Positions 28,528 through 37,494 of a stretch of DNA of 64,000 nucleotides are shown here, piece by piece; the first letter of the stretch is position 1, and each line of letters starts with the position of its first letter. The position numbers and the translations under genes are program-made. The notes below the pieces were generated by a model. That model was given only the letters and a program-made list of their open reading frames with translations, ran no database searches and was not told the origin of the DNA. Source of the DNA: Parietichytrium sp. I65-24A (taxonomy: Eukaryota; Sar; Bigyra; Thraustochytrida; Thraustochytriidae); the NCBI GenBank assembly GCA_012862575.1, contig BLSF01000007.1:310001-374000 (forward strand), written 5' to 3'.

Positions 28528-29724
28528 TCAAGCTTTCCCCACCGCTGAGGCTTTACGAACTTGACCGCCGCTTGTCTCCGGGACGACACTCGTCGAGTTG
28601 CTAGAAGTCACTGCAGAGGTGTTGGTGTTGTTGCCGGAGGTCCGACGCGATTTCTTGTTCTTGGAGAAGTTTAGGTTTACATCACCGTACACAATGTAAG
28701 GGATGAGGCTCTTCTCCACGAATGACTTTGCGTCTTCTAAGCTTTTCGCCTGAAGAACCCCTTGTGATACTTGTGTTTGAATGTGCGCCAGTACCTGAGT
28801 TACGTGCCTTTGGAAGATTCGCCTGGAGTGCGCAAGTAAATACATTTGTGATATGGTGACCAGGCCGAGAGAGGAAACAGTGCTCACATAACTCAGCGTG
28901 TCTACCGACACTGCAACTGTGGCCACACTTTCATCGTACGAACCATCAACATACAGAGTCAGTGCTGCTTCTCCGCTATAATGCGCAGCGCTGCAGGCAA
29001 CTGCTATAAGGAAAGCAGCAAACATCCTCAGCTTTTCGCGGTCTGGCCTCCACTGAAGGAAGCGGAATACAATCCAGAAACCTACGGTCGCCACAACAAC
29101 AGCAACGGCACAGGAGAGGGCAATAAAGCCAGGTGCCCATGTCATTCTGATGCCATCGTGTACCATTGCTTTTGCGCCAGCATAGTGCATGACCAAAACC
29201 CCGGTTCCAGCAACAGTGCCACCAAGTAAGAAGAACGTAGGTTTCCTGAACAAAGCCATAAATTTGGTTTTCTTCGCCGATTTAACCATCTCCTGCAGTG
29301 TAAGCATGCTCCCAAGCTTGCTTGCGTTTTCTTCTTTCGACTTGCCAAAAAATGTGTCGCAAGAAGCAATGAAAGTACCACCACCAACGAAGACTACAGC
29401 AGCCAAAAAGGACATCATCGTTTCCACGAGATCGTATTCCTGAGCCCAAACTTCCCCGGTCGATGGGCATATGAATTGCCTCGCGTTCATGGCGACAAAG
29501 TGCATAGACCATATTGCGACACCACCGAGCAGTAGTGAGAAGAGAACCAATATTTCGCGCCTCGTTCGAGGATCTGGCTCCGTTCTGTAAAGTTCGATCG
29601 CTTGGGTTGCAGTCCAGCTTCCCAGGAAAGCCAATACGAAACTAACCAACATCAGCACGCCATCGAAGGAGCTCTCGAGATACGCGCCTTCGTCAGACGC
29701 GCAGAACTTGGTTGAGTTAGACAT
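28528..29724 (-). CDS. MHYT-domain seven-helix membrane protein, about 398 aa (N-terminus uncertain)
   Basis: MHYT domains are membrane sensor modules best known in bacteria, with Met-His-Tyr-Thr-like motifs proposed to bind metal. Three such motifs are visible: WSMHFVAM, LVMHYAGAKAM and SAAHYSG, within about seven hydrophobic helices. No GGDEF or EAL output domain follows; the tail is short, basic and Ser/Thr/Asn-rich (KNKKSRRTSGNNTNTS). The first in-frame ATG is at 29724. However, the acidic, coding-like frame continues upstream to 29858. A tiny 5' exon is possible: ATGCGAG at 29958-29952, a 93-nt intron with a GTAGGC donor, and acceptor GAG at 29859. This gives an exact frame of 446 codons. 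The donor is not the usual GTAAGT, so I kept the conservative start. Confidence 0.8.
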   Translation of the reverse strand: MSNSTKFCASDEGAYLESSFDGVLMLVSFVLAFLGSWTATQAIELYRTEPDPRTRREILVLFSLLLGGVAIWSMHFVAMNARQFICPSTGEVWAQEYDLVETMMSFLAAVVFVGGGTFIASCDTFFGKSKEENASKLGSMLTLQEMVKSAKKTKFMALFRKPTFFLLGGTVAGTGVLVMHYAGAKAMVHDGIRMTWAPGFIALSCAVAVVVATVGFWIVFRFLQWRPDREKLRMFAAFLIAVACSAAHYSGEAALTLYVDGSYDESVATVAVSVDTLSYVSTVSSLGLVTISQMYLLAHSRRIFQRHVTQVLAHIQTQVSQGVLQAKSLEDAKSFVEKSLIPYIVYGDVNLNFSKNKKSRRTSGNNTNTSAVTSSNSTSVVPETSGGQVRKASAVGKA

Positions 29725-31870
29725 GCTTTCCTTCAAGTTTGAGGACTTGCGCGCGAACGTGTGAACAGCTTCGACCTCTTCGATCTCGTCGTCGAGGCAA
29801 TCCTCGCCCGACGCTGCTGCTTCGCCTGCGCTGCTTTGCAATGATTCGGGTCTACTCACTCAAATTTTTAGAAGCGCAATTATAGTACATCCGTTGAAAT
29901 CCACTGCAACGCTGTGAAGAACCTTCTTGCTATTGGGTGGTGCTTGCCTACCTCGCATCCGCGAGGGGTGGAAAAGTACTGAGGTAGGCTAGGCTGCGGG
30001 CGCAAAAACGCGTTTGGCTCTGCTTCTTGACAGCTTTTATTTTTACCGGTTACACGCCAATTCTATTGTTGTCCACATTGGAGAAAACCGAAGGTATTTG
30101 CTGGTGCTTTCATTGTCCTCAAGTTTCTCTCCACACAGGACATCCCAAGCTACGGATGGCATTTTTCTCAAAAGTGCAAAGATTGCCTGGCAAGTAGATT
30201 TCACGACGGAAATTCTGGTGCAGTTCCCAGGCATATTCATAATTACTCGGTCAAACAAGATTCCCAAGTTTCAACGGAACGATAAATCTCCTGATGCTTT
30301 TCACTCTTTAATCTCGTGGTTTCACTCTGTCTGCACCTTTGGTCGCGCGCAGATTCGCTCGGGCAAGCACCATCATCTCAACATCGCCCCATCATGTCAA
30401 AGTAAACTCTGCGACTGTGGAGAAAGCAGTTGCTCGTTGAAGGGGTGATGGTCAAGGTCATCATTATGGTATGACTTGCCAAATTGGAGAAATTACTTCG
30501 TAGTCGCAGGTCTCCCTAGCCTAAACTTTCGACTATCAACGCGGTCTGGAGTTTGAGGTGTAGTGAGGTGCTCGAGGAATGTCAGCTCGCATCAAGTCGG
30601 ACTCGCTCTCAGGCTATTCCATTCATGAGTACAGTATCAGCGTGGCTGACAGAGCATTGCAGGCAATGAGTTTCAACTCCTTCTTACAGCCTCATCCGGC
30701 TGTGGCAATTACGGGAAACCATTCCGTTTTGGTGGCCGACGCTGCCAATGAGGCGCCAATCTGTGATTTCAAAACTACCTCCTCCTCATCTGCTGTGAAC
30801 ATGGATATATTGAGACTGAGACCACAGCTCTTCAGAAAAGTCGCATAGCAAGAGCCGTCAGCTCACATGCGCCTTTCAACATCTTTGCCGCAAGGCAGAC
30901 TCCGAACTCCGGCCCCAACTTGAAGACGCCTTGAAGTCTAAATACCTCCTTGAACATTTGATGCGACCAAGTTATTTCCAACGGAACTTTTCTCATAAGA
31001 CTTGGTAGGGAATCTTCGGAGTGGTGGGGGAAAGTTCCTGAGTCGAACACCGTCCAGCGAGGAGCTGAAACAAGTCGTTTCATGCGTTGTTCAGAGAGCC
31101 ACCTTTAAAAATGGTTGTTGAAGGCAGGAGAGCGTGTTGCGCGGGCTGTAAATAAAGTTGGGGGTCGACTGATGGGCGCCCTGAGGGATGCTTGGAATGG
31201 TCGAGCCTCGGAGGACAAGGAATGAACGGTTATATTTAGTTTTTGGTGTTGGTTGACGTGGCTAGCAGGTCGTCATTTTGCGAGAAGTGCGGTAAAGACG
31301 TGAGATAGAAAGTCGAGTGGATAGATGGAATTGGCTCTGGACTAACTGTGAGCACCGTCAACCGAGCTCCGATAGTTGCCACTCATTTGTAGAACATGGA
31401 GGTCCATTAAGGACTTGCTGGTAATCCTGACGCCTACCGGAGTCGCCCACAGGCTCATTTAATCCGCGCGGAAATCGCTGTGGATGGCAATATCGTTACA
31501 AAAAATGAAATACCGATTTTAACGAAGCAATGCCCTACCGGTGATAGTTTTTGATTCTTACTTGATTCTGTTCTTGTTCTTGGCTTCGAATTGACAAAAG
31601 AACATCAACAGAAAGTCAAATAACAAGAGATGACGAAAACGGAAAATGGTGTTTCGCAGAAAAGAAACCGGTTGCACTTTGGCTTGTGCGAAACCAAAAA
31701 AGAACGAAAACTCGGTATTCTTGCTTTTTAACTTCTATCAGGGAGCGCTCGTTTTTTTCGGGTTTCTGTTAACATGTAAAGCAGACGTGCACAGATTTGC
31801 ACATTGAAGGAGCAAGTAGGCGCAAGAAGACGAACCCGCCGCAAACGGACATAAACTTTGGCCCTCTCGC
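29725..31870. other. 2.1 kb region of uncertain content
   Basis: Several ATG-started frames overlap here: plus-strand 30014-30448 and 30579-30848, and minus-strand 30832-31083. Parts of the minus strand look protein-like (for example MRKVPLEITWSHQMFKEVF at 31083-30832, and a stretch near 30240-30043 reading AIFALLRKMPSVAWDVL), but they lie in different frames and I could not join them with clean GT-AG introns. This may be a decayed gene, a multi-exon gene I cannot resolve, or noise. From 31090 to 31870 nothing is visible except AT-rich sequence. Confidence 0.35.
30579..30848 (+). CDS. Doubtful small ORF, 89 aa
   Basis: This frame starts with ATG and has fairly ordinary amino-acid composition (begins MSARIKSDSLSGYSIHEYS), with no repeats, signal peptide or membrane segment. 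The opposite strand is also partly open and protein-like, so either or neither could be real. No family is recognised. Confidence 0.2.
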   Translation: MSARIKSDSLSGYSIHEYSISVADRALQAMSFNSFLQPHPAVAITGNHSVLVADAANEAPICDFKTTSSSSAVNMDILRLRPQLFRKVA

Positions 31871-33145
31871 TTAGCCGGACTTGCTTTTCTTTCGAAGTTT
31901 GAGGAGCTGTTTCTCAAGCTCTGCTCGTTTCTGGGATGGCTTCATGTCGCCACCCTTCTGCGTCTCGTCAAAATCCTTTGGCCGAACCTTAAAATCGAAA
32001 TTCATCGGCTGGGGGATGATAGCGCGGTGTTGAGGTTTGTCCTCTTTCTTTGAAACAGCAGGAGCGGACCCACTTTTACTCGCCAAAGAAGCCAACATGT
32101 CACCAGATCCACTCTGAAGCTTGCGTTTGCGTCTTGGTTTTAGCCGAGAGCTTGAGGATTGCTTTGCAGGCTCTCTATCATCTTCCATGGAAGGCAATTG
32201 TTCATTCTCATCTTCGCGAATGTACATGACCTTTGCCCACTGCTTCATGACTGAGCTGAGAACCTCCTTGTTCCTTGGTGTTTCCTTCGGATGCTCGCGA
32301 AGATAGTTGACGAGTTTTCCGAGATGGGATCTTTTCCAACGATCTTGCTCTTCAGCAGCGATGGGTAGCTGAGGCAAGACGTCGATGAGCTTTGTTCGTA
32401 ATCGGAGCGCCGGCAGCTGATTGTCCACAGGCGACGGACGCAACCACTGCACAATTTCGCCCAGGGCGCCTTGCTCAAGCATGAATGGCTGCATATCCTT
32501 CCTCAACAGATAGAGCACAAAGTCGTCAAGCTTTTTGAGCTTATGAACCGCAGGCTTGAGGCGAGCTCGGAGAATGTCGTCCATTTTTGCGCACTTTCGC
32601 ATCTCTCGCAGAAACAGCTTGGCTTGCTCGCGAAGTTCGTCATCTGGGAGTGCTTTCTTGGATCGCGATGGCTTGCTCGCGTTGATAATCCCCTGGAACG
32701 AATTTGGGTCAATGGTCTTTTCCTCAGCCTCGGTCCGTGCTCGTTTTGATTTTGATCGCGCGCCATCTTCATCATCCTCCTCGTCGGAGCCAGGATCGGG
32801 ATCCTCGTCCGACACAAGCTCCTTCTGGTTCTTGTAGGATTCGAGAACATCCTCATTGTCGTCATCACTTGCAATGAAGCTCCCTTCTCCGTCATCGCCC
32901 TCGTTTGCGTCACCGGCCGGTGCGTCACCTGCCAAATCAGCCAGCTCCTTCTTCTTCTTCTTCAACATGAACTTCTTCTTTGCTTTCCCGAGCAGCTTCT
33001 TCTTCGGCTTTTTCTCGCCCGCAGAGGAATCCGAGTCCGAGCCCGAGTCCGAGCCAGAGTCCGCCTTCGAACCCTTCAATTTCGCTACGGTTTTAGCCAG
33101 CACTGCATCATCCTGCTCATCGTCGCTTTGCCCCAGCTGATCCAT
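31871..33145 (-). CDS. IWS1: IWS1/Spn1-like transcription elongation factor, 424 aa
   Basis: IWS1/Spn1 binds SPT6 and acts with elongating RNA polymerase II. The N-terminal half is acidic and basic low-complexity sequence (a Ser-Asp-Ser run near residue 35, then KKKLLGKAKKKFMLKKKKK), as in other IWS1 proteins. Residues about 185-310 form the conserved TFIIS N-terminal (LW-like) domain: KLKKLDDFVLYLLRKDMQ, then ALGEIVQWLRPSPVDNQLPA, RTKLIDVLPQLPI, SHLGKLVNYLREHPKET and VLSSVMKQWAKVMY. The order WL.P.PD/N..LPALR, LGK.V.YL..HPKET.....L....I..W is diagnostic. The C-terminus is basic and ends with KLRKKSKSG. Single exon, ATG at 33145. Confidence 0.9.
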   Translation of the reverse strand: MDQLGQSDDEQDDAVLAKTVAKLKGSKADSGSDSGSDSDSSAGEKKPKKKLLGKAKKKFMLKKKKKELADLAGDAPAGDANEGDDGEGSFIASDDDNEDVLESYKNQKELVSDEDPDPGSDEEDDEDGARSKSKRARTEAEEKTIDPNSFQGIINASKPSRSKKALPDDELREQAKLFLREMRKCAKMDDILRARLKPAVHKLKKLDDFVLYLLRKDMQPFMLEQGALGEIVQWLRPSPVDNQLPALRLRTKLIDVLPQLPIAAEEQDRWKRSHLGKLVNYLREHPKETPRNKEVLSSVMKQWAKVMYIREDENEQLPSMEDDREPAKQSSSSRLKPRRKRKLQSGSGDMLASLASKSGSAPAVSKKEDKPQHRAIIPQPMNFDFKVRPKDFDETQKGGDMKPSQKRAELEKQLLKLRKKSKSG

Positions 33146-33782
33146 TTCTACTTCCTCTCCCTCCCTGTCTATCCCTTCGATCCACTATTCTCTCCACTGC
33201 GTGTTCAGGATTGCGCTTGCCGACTTGGGAAACGCTCGCTCACCGACACCAAGTTAGGGATCTTCCGCTGCTACTTTCCTCACCGCGTCTCTCCTTGATG
33301 CCGCCTGCTCGATGGGACGATAAAATCGTCGCGTGGGACAAGGCGGGTGGGACGCGCTATTGGGACGCGAAGTCTCCTGGGATTGCTGTCCTGTGCGCAG
33401 TTCAAGGAACGTGTCCGCGCTCTGGCTGAGGCGGGAGAAAGGTGAGAGCGTTACAACGTGTGGCATGGATTAGTTAGAGGAAGACGGGGAATAAATTGTC
33501 GCGTGGGCCGGTAAGGTTTGCGCGCCAGATACTTTGCAGGTTTATTCCACTGAGTTGTAGGAATATAGTTTATTTATAGTACAAGACGAAGAGTCATTGG
33601 CAATGTGTGAATCATTTAGGATTATGGATGATCATGGACTCTCTCGAGGCGGCATTCTCACGAGGACATACATGCAGATTTACAAACAGGCAGAGAGACA
33701 CGGGAATTTAGAATGTGGGTTTAAAAGTTTGTTCTTAAATTAAAATTCGGAATAGAATTTATTACAATATTATCACTGACTG
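33146..33782. other. Intergenic region between IWS1 and the UNC93-like gene
   Basis: Contains the IWS1 leader and promoter and the 3' end of the transporter gene, which both read leftward. It is AT-rich from about 33540 to 33782. No gene is visible. Confidence 0.45.
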
Positions 33783-35153
33783 TCATATCTTGACGCGGGC
33801 GTTCACCGAGTAGAGGCCAGCCACGCCAACAATTGCACTGCAAGATGCCAATGTCGCCTTGAAAGCTAAGGTTGTACTTGCAGCATAAAAGAATGCAGCA
33901 GCAGTTGCAAGGCTCTGCCACAATCTGAATTGCGCGAAGGCCAGTTTAGTCTTATGTTTGCTGCTGGAGAACGAAGAAGCCAGCAACGCGGTCAGCACTG
34001 TGTTCAGAGAGGCGTCGCCAAAGCCGAACACGCAAGCAAACGCGATGAGAACCGCCCATGCGGTGGCTGCATCGTTCTTTAGAATCTCGGGATCGAATGC
34101 ATACCCAAGATATATAAATATTATTACCTGCGCAAGGCATGCTATCGCAAGAACATGCTTGGCAAGGCCAGGGCTCCGCGCGCCGAGCTTTCCTAAGGCA
34201 TACGACGAAACGGAATTAATCACACCAAAGGCGACCATCATTAGGGGGAGATTTGACTCTCCCAACACTGGGGCTACGATGGATGAAGTGAATGTGCCAT
34301 AGACGAATGCGGTCTCCATGCCGCTGTAAAAGAAAATGGTCAACAGGCGGCGAAGAAACGGGTCGAAGAAAAGGACGTTACCCATGTGCAAGGTAGTGTC
34401 CTCCAGAGAGCCATTTTGAGTCTGCACTGCAGCGAACTCCGGAACAGGAGGCGGGAGCTGCACTGGTGCCGGCCCTTGTACGTGATCTGGGGAGGCCCCT
34501 TCGAGACTAAGGTTTTCCGCCGGCAAGGACTCGCTGGTAGGCTGTACGACTGCAGGGGCTTCCACGGCTTGGTAGGCCACAATTGCGTCCGTCTCTTTCA
34601 AGAAAGTGCTGAGAAGGACCGCAAGCAAGGCGCAGATTGTTAAAGCACCGAACAAAAGTTTGATTGTGGCTTCTGGAACAGTTTCGCTTCCATTCGAACC
34701 CAGCGTGAGAATTATGAACGCGGTCCCATTTCCGAACACCTGACAAGTTTGGTAAATCGCGAAGAAGATGCCACTAGCCCTATTGGCCAGCTTCTCTGTC
34801 GGCGCGAGCGCAGCAATGTACAATCCATGTGCACTCCACAGCACAGCCGCCCCAAACCCAAGCAATGCTGCGGCTGGAAATAAAGTAAACCAGCTCGGGA
34901 AAATATTAGCAAAGACAAAGATTGCGTATGTCAGCATACTGAACGTGATGCCCTTTTTCGCGCCTGTGTAGACGAGCACCTTTGGGGCAATCAAGCTGCA
35001 CACCGTAAGCATAATGTATACCACGCCGAGAGACACAGTCCCGAGTGGCCCATCAATCAAACTCGACACTAAATTCTGCGTTGGGCCAAGCGCCACAAAG
35101 AGCAGTAGAAAAGAGAACGAGAGCACCAAAAGGAGCCGGTCGTTCGTCTCCAT
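33783..35153 (-). CDS. UNC93-like major-facilitator membrane protein, 456 aa
   Basis: The protein is mostly hydrophobic, with about 11-12 predicted membrane helices and a central hydrophilic Pro/Glu/Gln-rich loop near residues 200-255. The N-terminal half resembles the UNC93/MFS family: the first helix LLVLSFSFLLLFVALGP is followed by TQNLVSSL, then GTVSLGVVYIMLTVCSLIAP, which fits the UNC93 pattern of T/AxQxLxSSL and LGxxSLxxxY. Next come helices with LGFGAAVLWSAHGLYIA and the loop NRASGIFFAIYQTCQVFGN, also typical of UNC93. Such proteins act as transporters, channel regulators or trafficking chaperones; the substrate is unknown. The frame is open upstream through a minisatellite but the first ATG is at 35153 (METNDRLLL). 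Confidence 0.82.
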   Translation of the reverse strand: METNDRLLLVLSFSFLLLFVALGPTQNLVSSLIDGPLGTVSLGVVYIMLTVCSLIAPKVLVYTGAKKGITFSMLTYAIFVFANIFPSWFTLFPAAALLGFGAAVLWSAHGLYIAALAPTEKLANRASGIFFAIYQTCQVFGNGTAFIILTLGSNGSETVPEATIKLLFGALTICALLAVLLSTFLKETDAIVAYQAVEAPAVVQPTSESLPAENLSLEGASPDHVQGPAPVQLPPPVPEFAAVQTQNGSLEDTTLHMGNVLFFDPFLRRLLTIFFYSGMETAFVYGTFTSSIVAPVLGESNLPLMMVAFGVINSVSSYALGKLGARSPGLAKHVLAIACLAQVIIFIYLGYAFDPEILKNDAATAWAVLIAFACVFGFGDASLNTVLTALLASSFSSSKHKTKLAFAQFRLWQSLATAAAFFYAASTTLAFKATLASCSAIVGVAGLYSVNARVKI

Positions 35154-35163
35154 CTTGCCTTCC

Positions 35164-35312
35164 CAAGAGCACTTTCCAAGCGCACTTTCCAAGAGCACTT
35201 TTCAAGAGCAATTTCCCTTTCCAAGCGCACTTTCGAAGAGCACTTTCCAAGCGCACTTTCCAAGCGCACTTTCCAAGAGCACTTTTCAAGAGCACTTTTC
35301 AAGAGCACTTTC
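35164..35312. repeat. 13-base minisatellite, 11 copies, in the leader of the UNC93-like gene
   Basis: Eleven units of the type CAAGAGCACTTTC, alternating with CAAGCGCACTTTC, run head to tail with one 6-base insertion (CCTTTC) after the fourth unit. The array begins 10 bases upstream of the start codon on the minus strand. Because 13 is not a multiple of 3, and stop codons are absent, it creates artificial open frames in all three minus-strand phases. Confidence 0.9.
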
Positions 35313-35523
35313 TGGGCCTTTAAACTTTCCCTTTTTCACAGTCAATGTGCTCTCCTCCTTTTCCAGACCGCGTTGTCAAGCTGAACTGCCTTCCAAACAG
35401 TCCAATCCTGGCTTCAGTTCCGACGTATTCTCCACGCGTTTCGAGCAGGCGTCAGTAGACAGCATCGAGACACACGCACTCTACACAGTTTCCGACACCC
35501 GCCAGCCTCCACCTTCAGCCAGT

Positions 35524-35700
35524 ACCGTTAACGGTAACCGTACTGCTACATACATCGGTACCGGTGCCGGTAGCTCTAGCCTAGCTAGAGTGCGACGAAG
35601 TTCGTGACGGATCTCGAGCAATTCTGTGCTCATGTACAAAGAACTGCTCTTCAAACGCCGTACTGGTCTTATGTACTGGTACCGGTATGTACTACCGGTA
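35524..35700. repeat. Cluster of palindromes and inverted repeats
   Basis: The 12-base palindrome ACCGTTAACGGT lies at 35524-35535. GGTACCGGTGCC, nearly palindromic, is at 35557-35568. A 7-base inverted repeat with a 3-base loop (CTCTAGC...GCTAGAG) is at 35574-35590. Two TACCGGTA copies are at 35680-35687 and 35693-35700. These could be transcription-factor sites or hairpin-prone DNA. Confidence 0.7.
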
Positions 35701-36638
35701 CAACTAGTACGCGAGTAATGTCTAATAATTTGACAGCAGGGACACTACGATGGATGGATGGATGGACAAATAGGATAAATGGATGGACGATGATGGATGA
35801 ACGATGCATGTGCATGTGATTGATTGCATTGATCGCAAGTGCATAATGTGCATGTAACTTTGTGTGCATGAATGTGTAACAAGACAAGGGTTTCACAGAC
35901 GTTGTTGAGCTGCGCAGCGCGGATCGGGTCGTCGGACGTGGTGCAACGCGAAGATGACTTCGGCAAGAGCGACATGATGGGACTGCGGGATGATGGCGTG
36001 CGAATGCGGCTTGGAGTAGCCGCGCAGCAGCCTGAATGAGGTTTCTTTCAGGCTTGGCCACAACGTGACGTGTGAGAGAAACGTGAGTTTGGTGCGAGGC
36101 TTGGAAACACGTGTGACGGGGAGTGAGTGCGGGGAGGGCGAGGGCGAGGGAAGTTGTGATGGCAGAGAATCTAGAGATGGTAATTCAAATTAAACAGTCG
36201 TCCGAATTAAAATGAGGACAATTTCCGAAGCTGAAGGTTCCGAGCTGTAACGCGAGGCGGGTTGGCTTGTGTGCGTGGTTTGAGTTTGCCGAGACGCAGG
36301 TGTGACTGACAGAGGCGTGTTTGTGTTTTTCAGAGTGGCTTGCACTTTCTCCAGACGCTCTTCAAGGATGCCGATGAAGCAGCTGCGCTCTCCGCTGAAG
36401 GATTCGCAGTCTCAAACAGTGTAGAGCACACTGGTATTGTGTATTTGTTCCGAGCGTTTATCTGATCTCGCGACACTGACAGCGCATGACCTCGAAGAGT
36501 CGCAACGCAACATTGATTGGGCTTCACTCTCGAGACTGGCTCGCCATCTCTTGTTTCCCGATACACTTCCGGAACAAAAGATAAAAACAGCTCAACGAAC
36601 CACACGAACCAGTTCTTCTGAATTCCGTTGGAGTTGCG

Positions 36639-36665
36639 GTACTCGAGTACATACACGTACGTGTA
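36639..36665. repeat. Two adjacent perfect palindromes
   Basis: GTACTCGAGTAC (36639-36650) is followed directly by the 14-base TACACGTACGTGTA (36652-36665). Both are perfect palindromes, between the UNC93-like and carboxypeptidase genes. Confidence 0.75.
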
Positions 36666-37494
36666 CGTGTACACACTCTTTAGTCACGAATGAGTAAAAC
36701 GATTTTCTCCCTAAGGTCAACGTTCTATCTATCAAAACCATCTCATTCTTGGGCAATGAAGAATCTTCCAACCTTCGCTGCCTCGACCAAAGATAGCCCT
36801 CTCAGCATCTTCGAAGTGAAACTCTCTCCGTTATGCGGCTCGGGCACCAGCCACCAGCGCTTTGGGTTACTCGGCGGCGGACTATAAGACCAATTGAACC
36901 AATGGTCGCCGATGGTTCTCGGGAATCTCCCGAGTCCGCACCTCAGGCTTTGACGCTCTGGCACAAATCAACGCACCCTAATCAGTGATAGTTTTTGAAG
37001 AATTTAGAATCAATCGTCCATTACCACCAAGAAGACCATCATGATAAGCTTCGATGTCATCTCCCCGTGTGACATGGGGCGTTCAACTCAGCATGATGCC
37101 ATGCACATCACATCATCCGCAATGATTGCGTAAGTTGTTTTTCTCTCAACTCTCTCACAATCAATCCAAAAAATCAAACAAATGAGAAAAGATCCATTCC
37201 CTCCTAACCCGTCGCACTACAGTCCAGAGTAGCACCACGGGTCAGTACGTAGCACTACCGCCCATTACCGTTGACTACAAGGATGCCTAGGAAAGCGCCC
37301 TCGAAAGATCGAACCTTGGCGAAAGTATTATTGTATTCGATAATAGTGCAGTAGAAGTCCCCTTCGATGCAGAGGTAGGCAAGTCAGAGTCGAAGCGAAA
37401 TGGAAAGCGAAGTGACAGAGAAAGTGACAGTGACAAAGACAGTGGCAAAGACAGTGGCAGTGGCAGCGGGAAAGAGAGTGAGCGAGTTTGCAAG

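Larger units (their letters stand above)
35154..37494. other. Divergent intergenic region with minisatellite and palindromes
   Basis: This lies between the UNC93-like gene (minus) and the carboxypeptidase gene (plus). It carries the 13-base minisatellite at 35164-35312, a cluster of palindromes at about 35524-35700 and 36639-36665, GGAT repeats at 35750-35765, and GGCAAAGACAGTGGCA-type repeats near 37440-37465 just upstream of the carboxypeptidase start. A minus-strand frame at 36743-36964 is slightly protein-like but isolated. No gene is supported. Confidence 0.5.

Noticed and set aside
35045-35607. Long open frames across the minisatellite
   Set aside because: The 13-base unit lacks stops in all frames, so these are repeat artefacts.
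36743-36964. Minus-strand frame of 73 codons with a protein-like centre
   Set aside because: Begins without a clear context, has no recognisable family and no joinable exons nearby.
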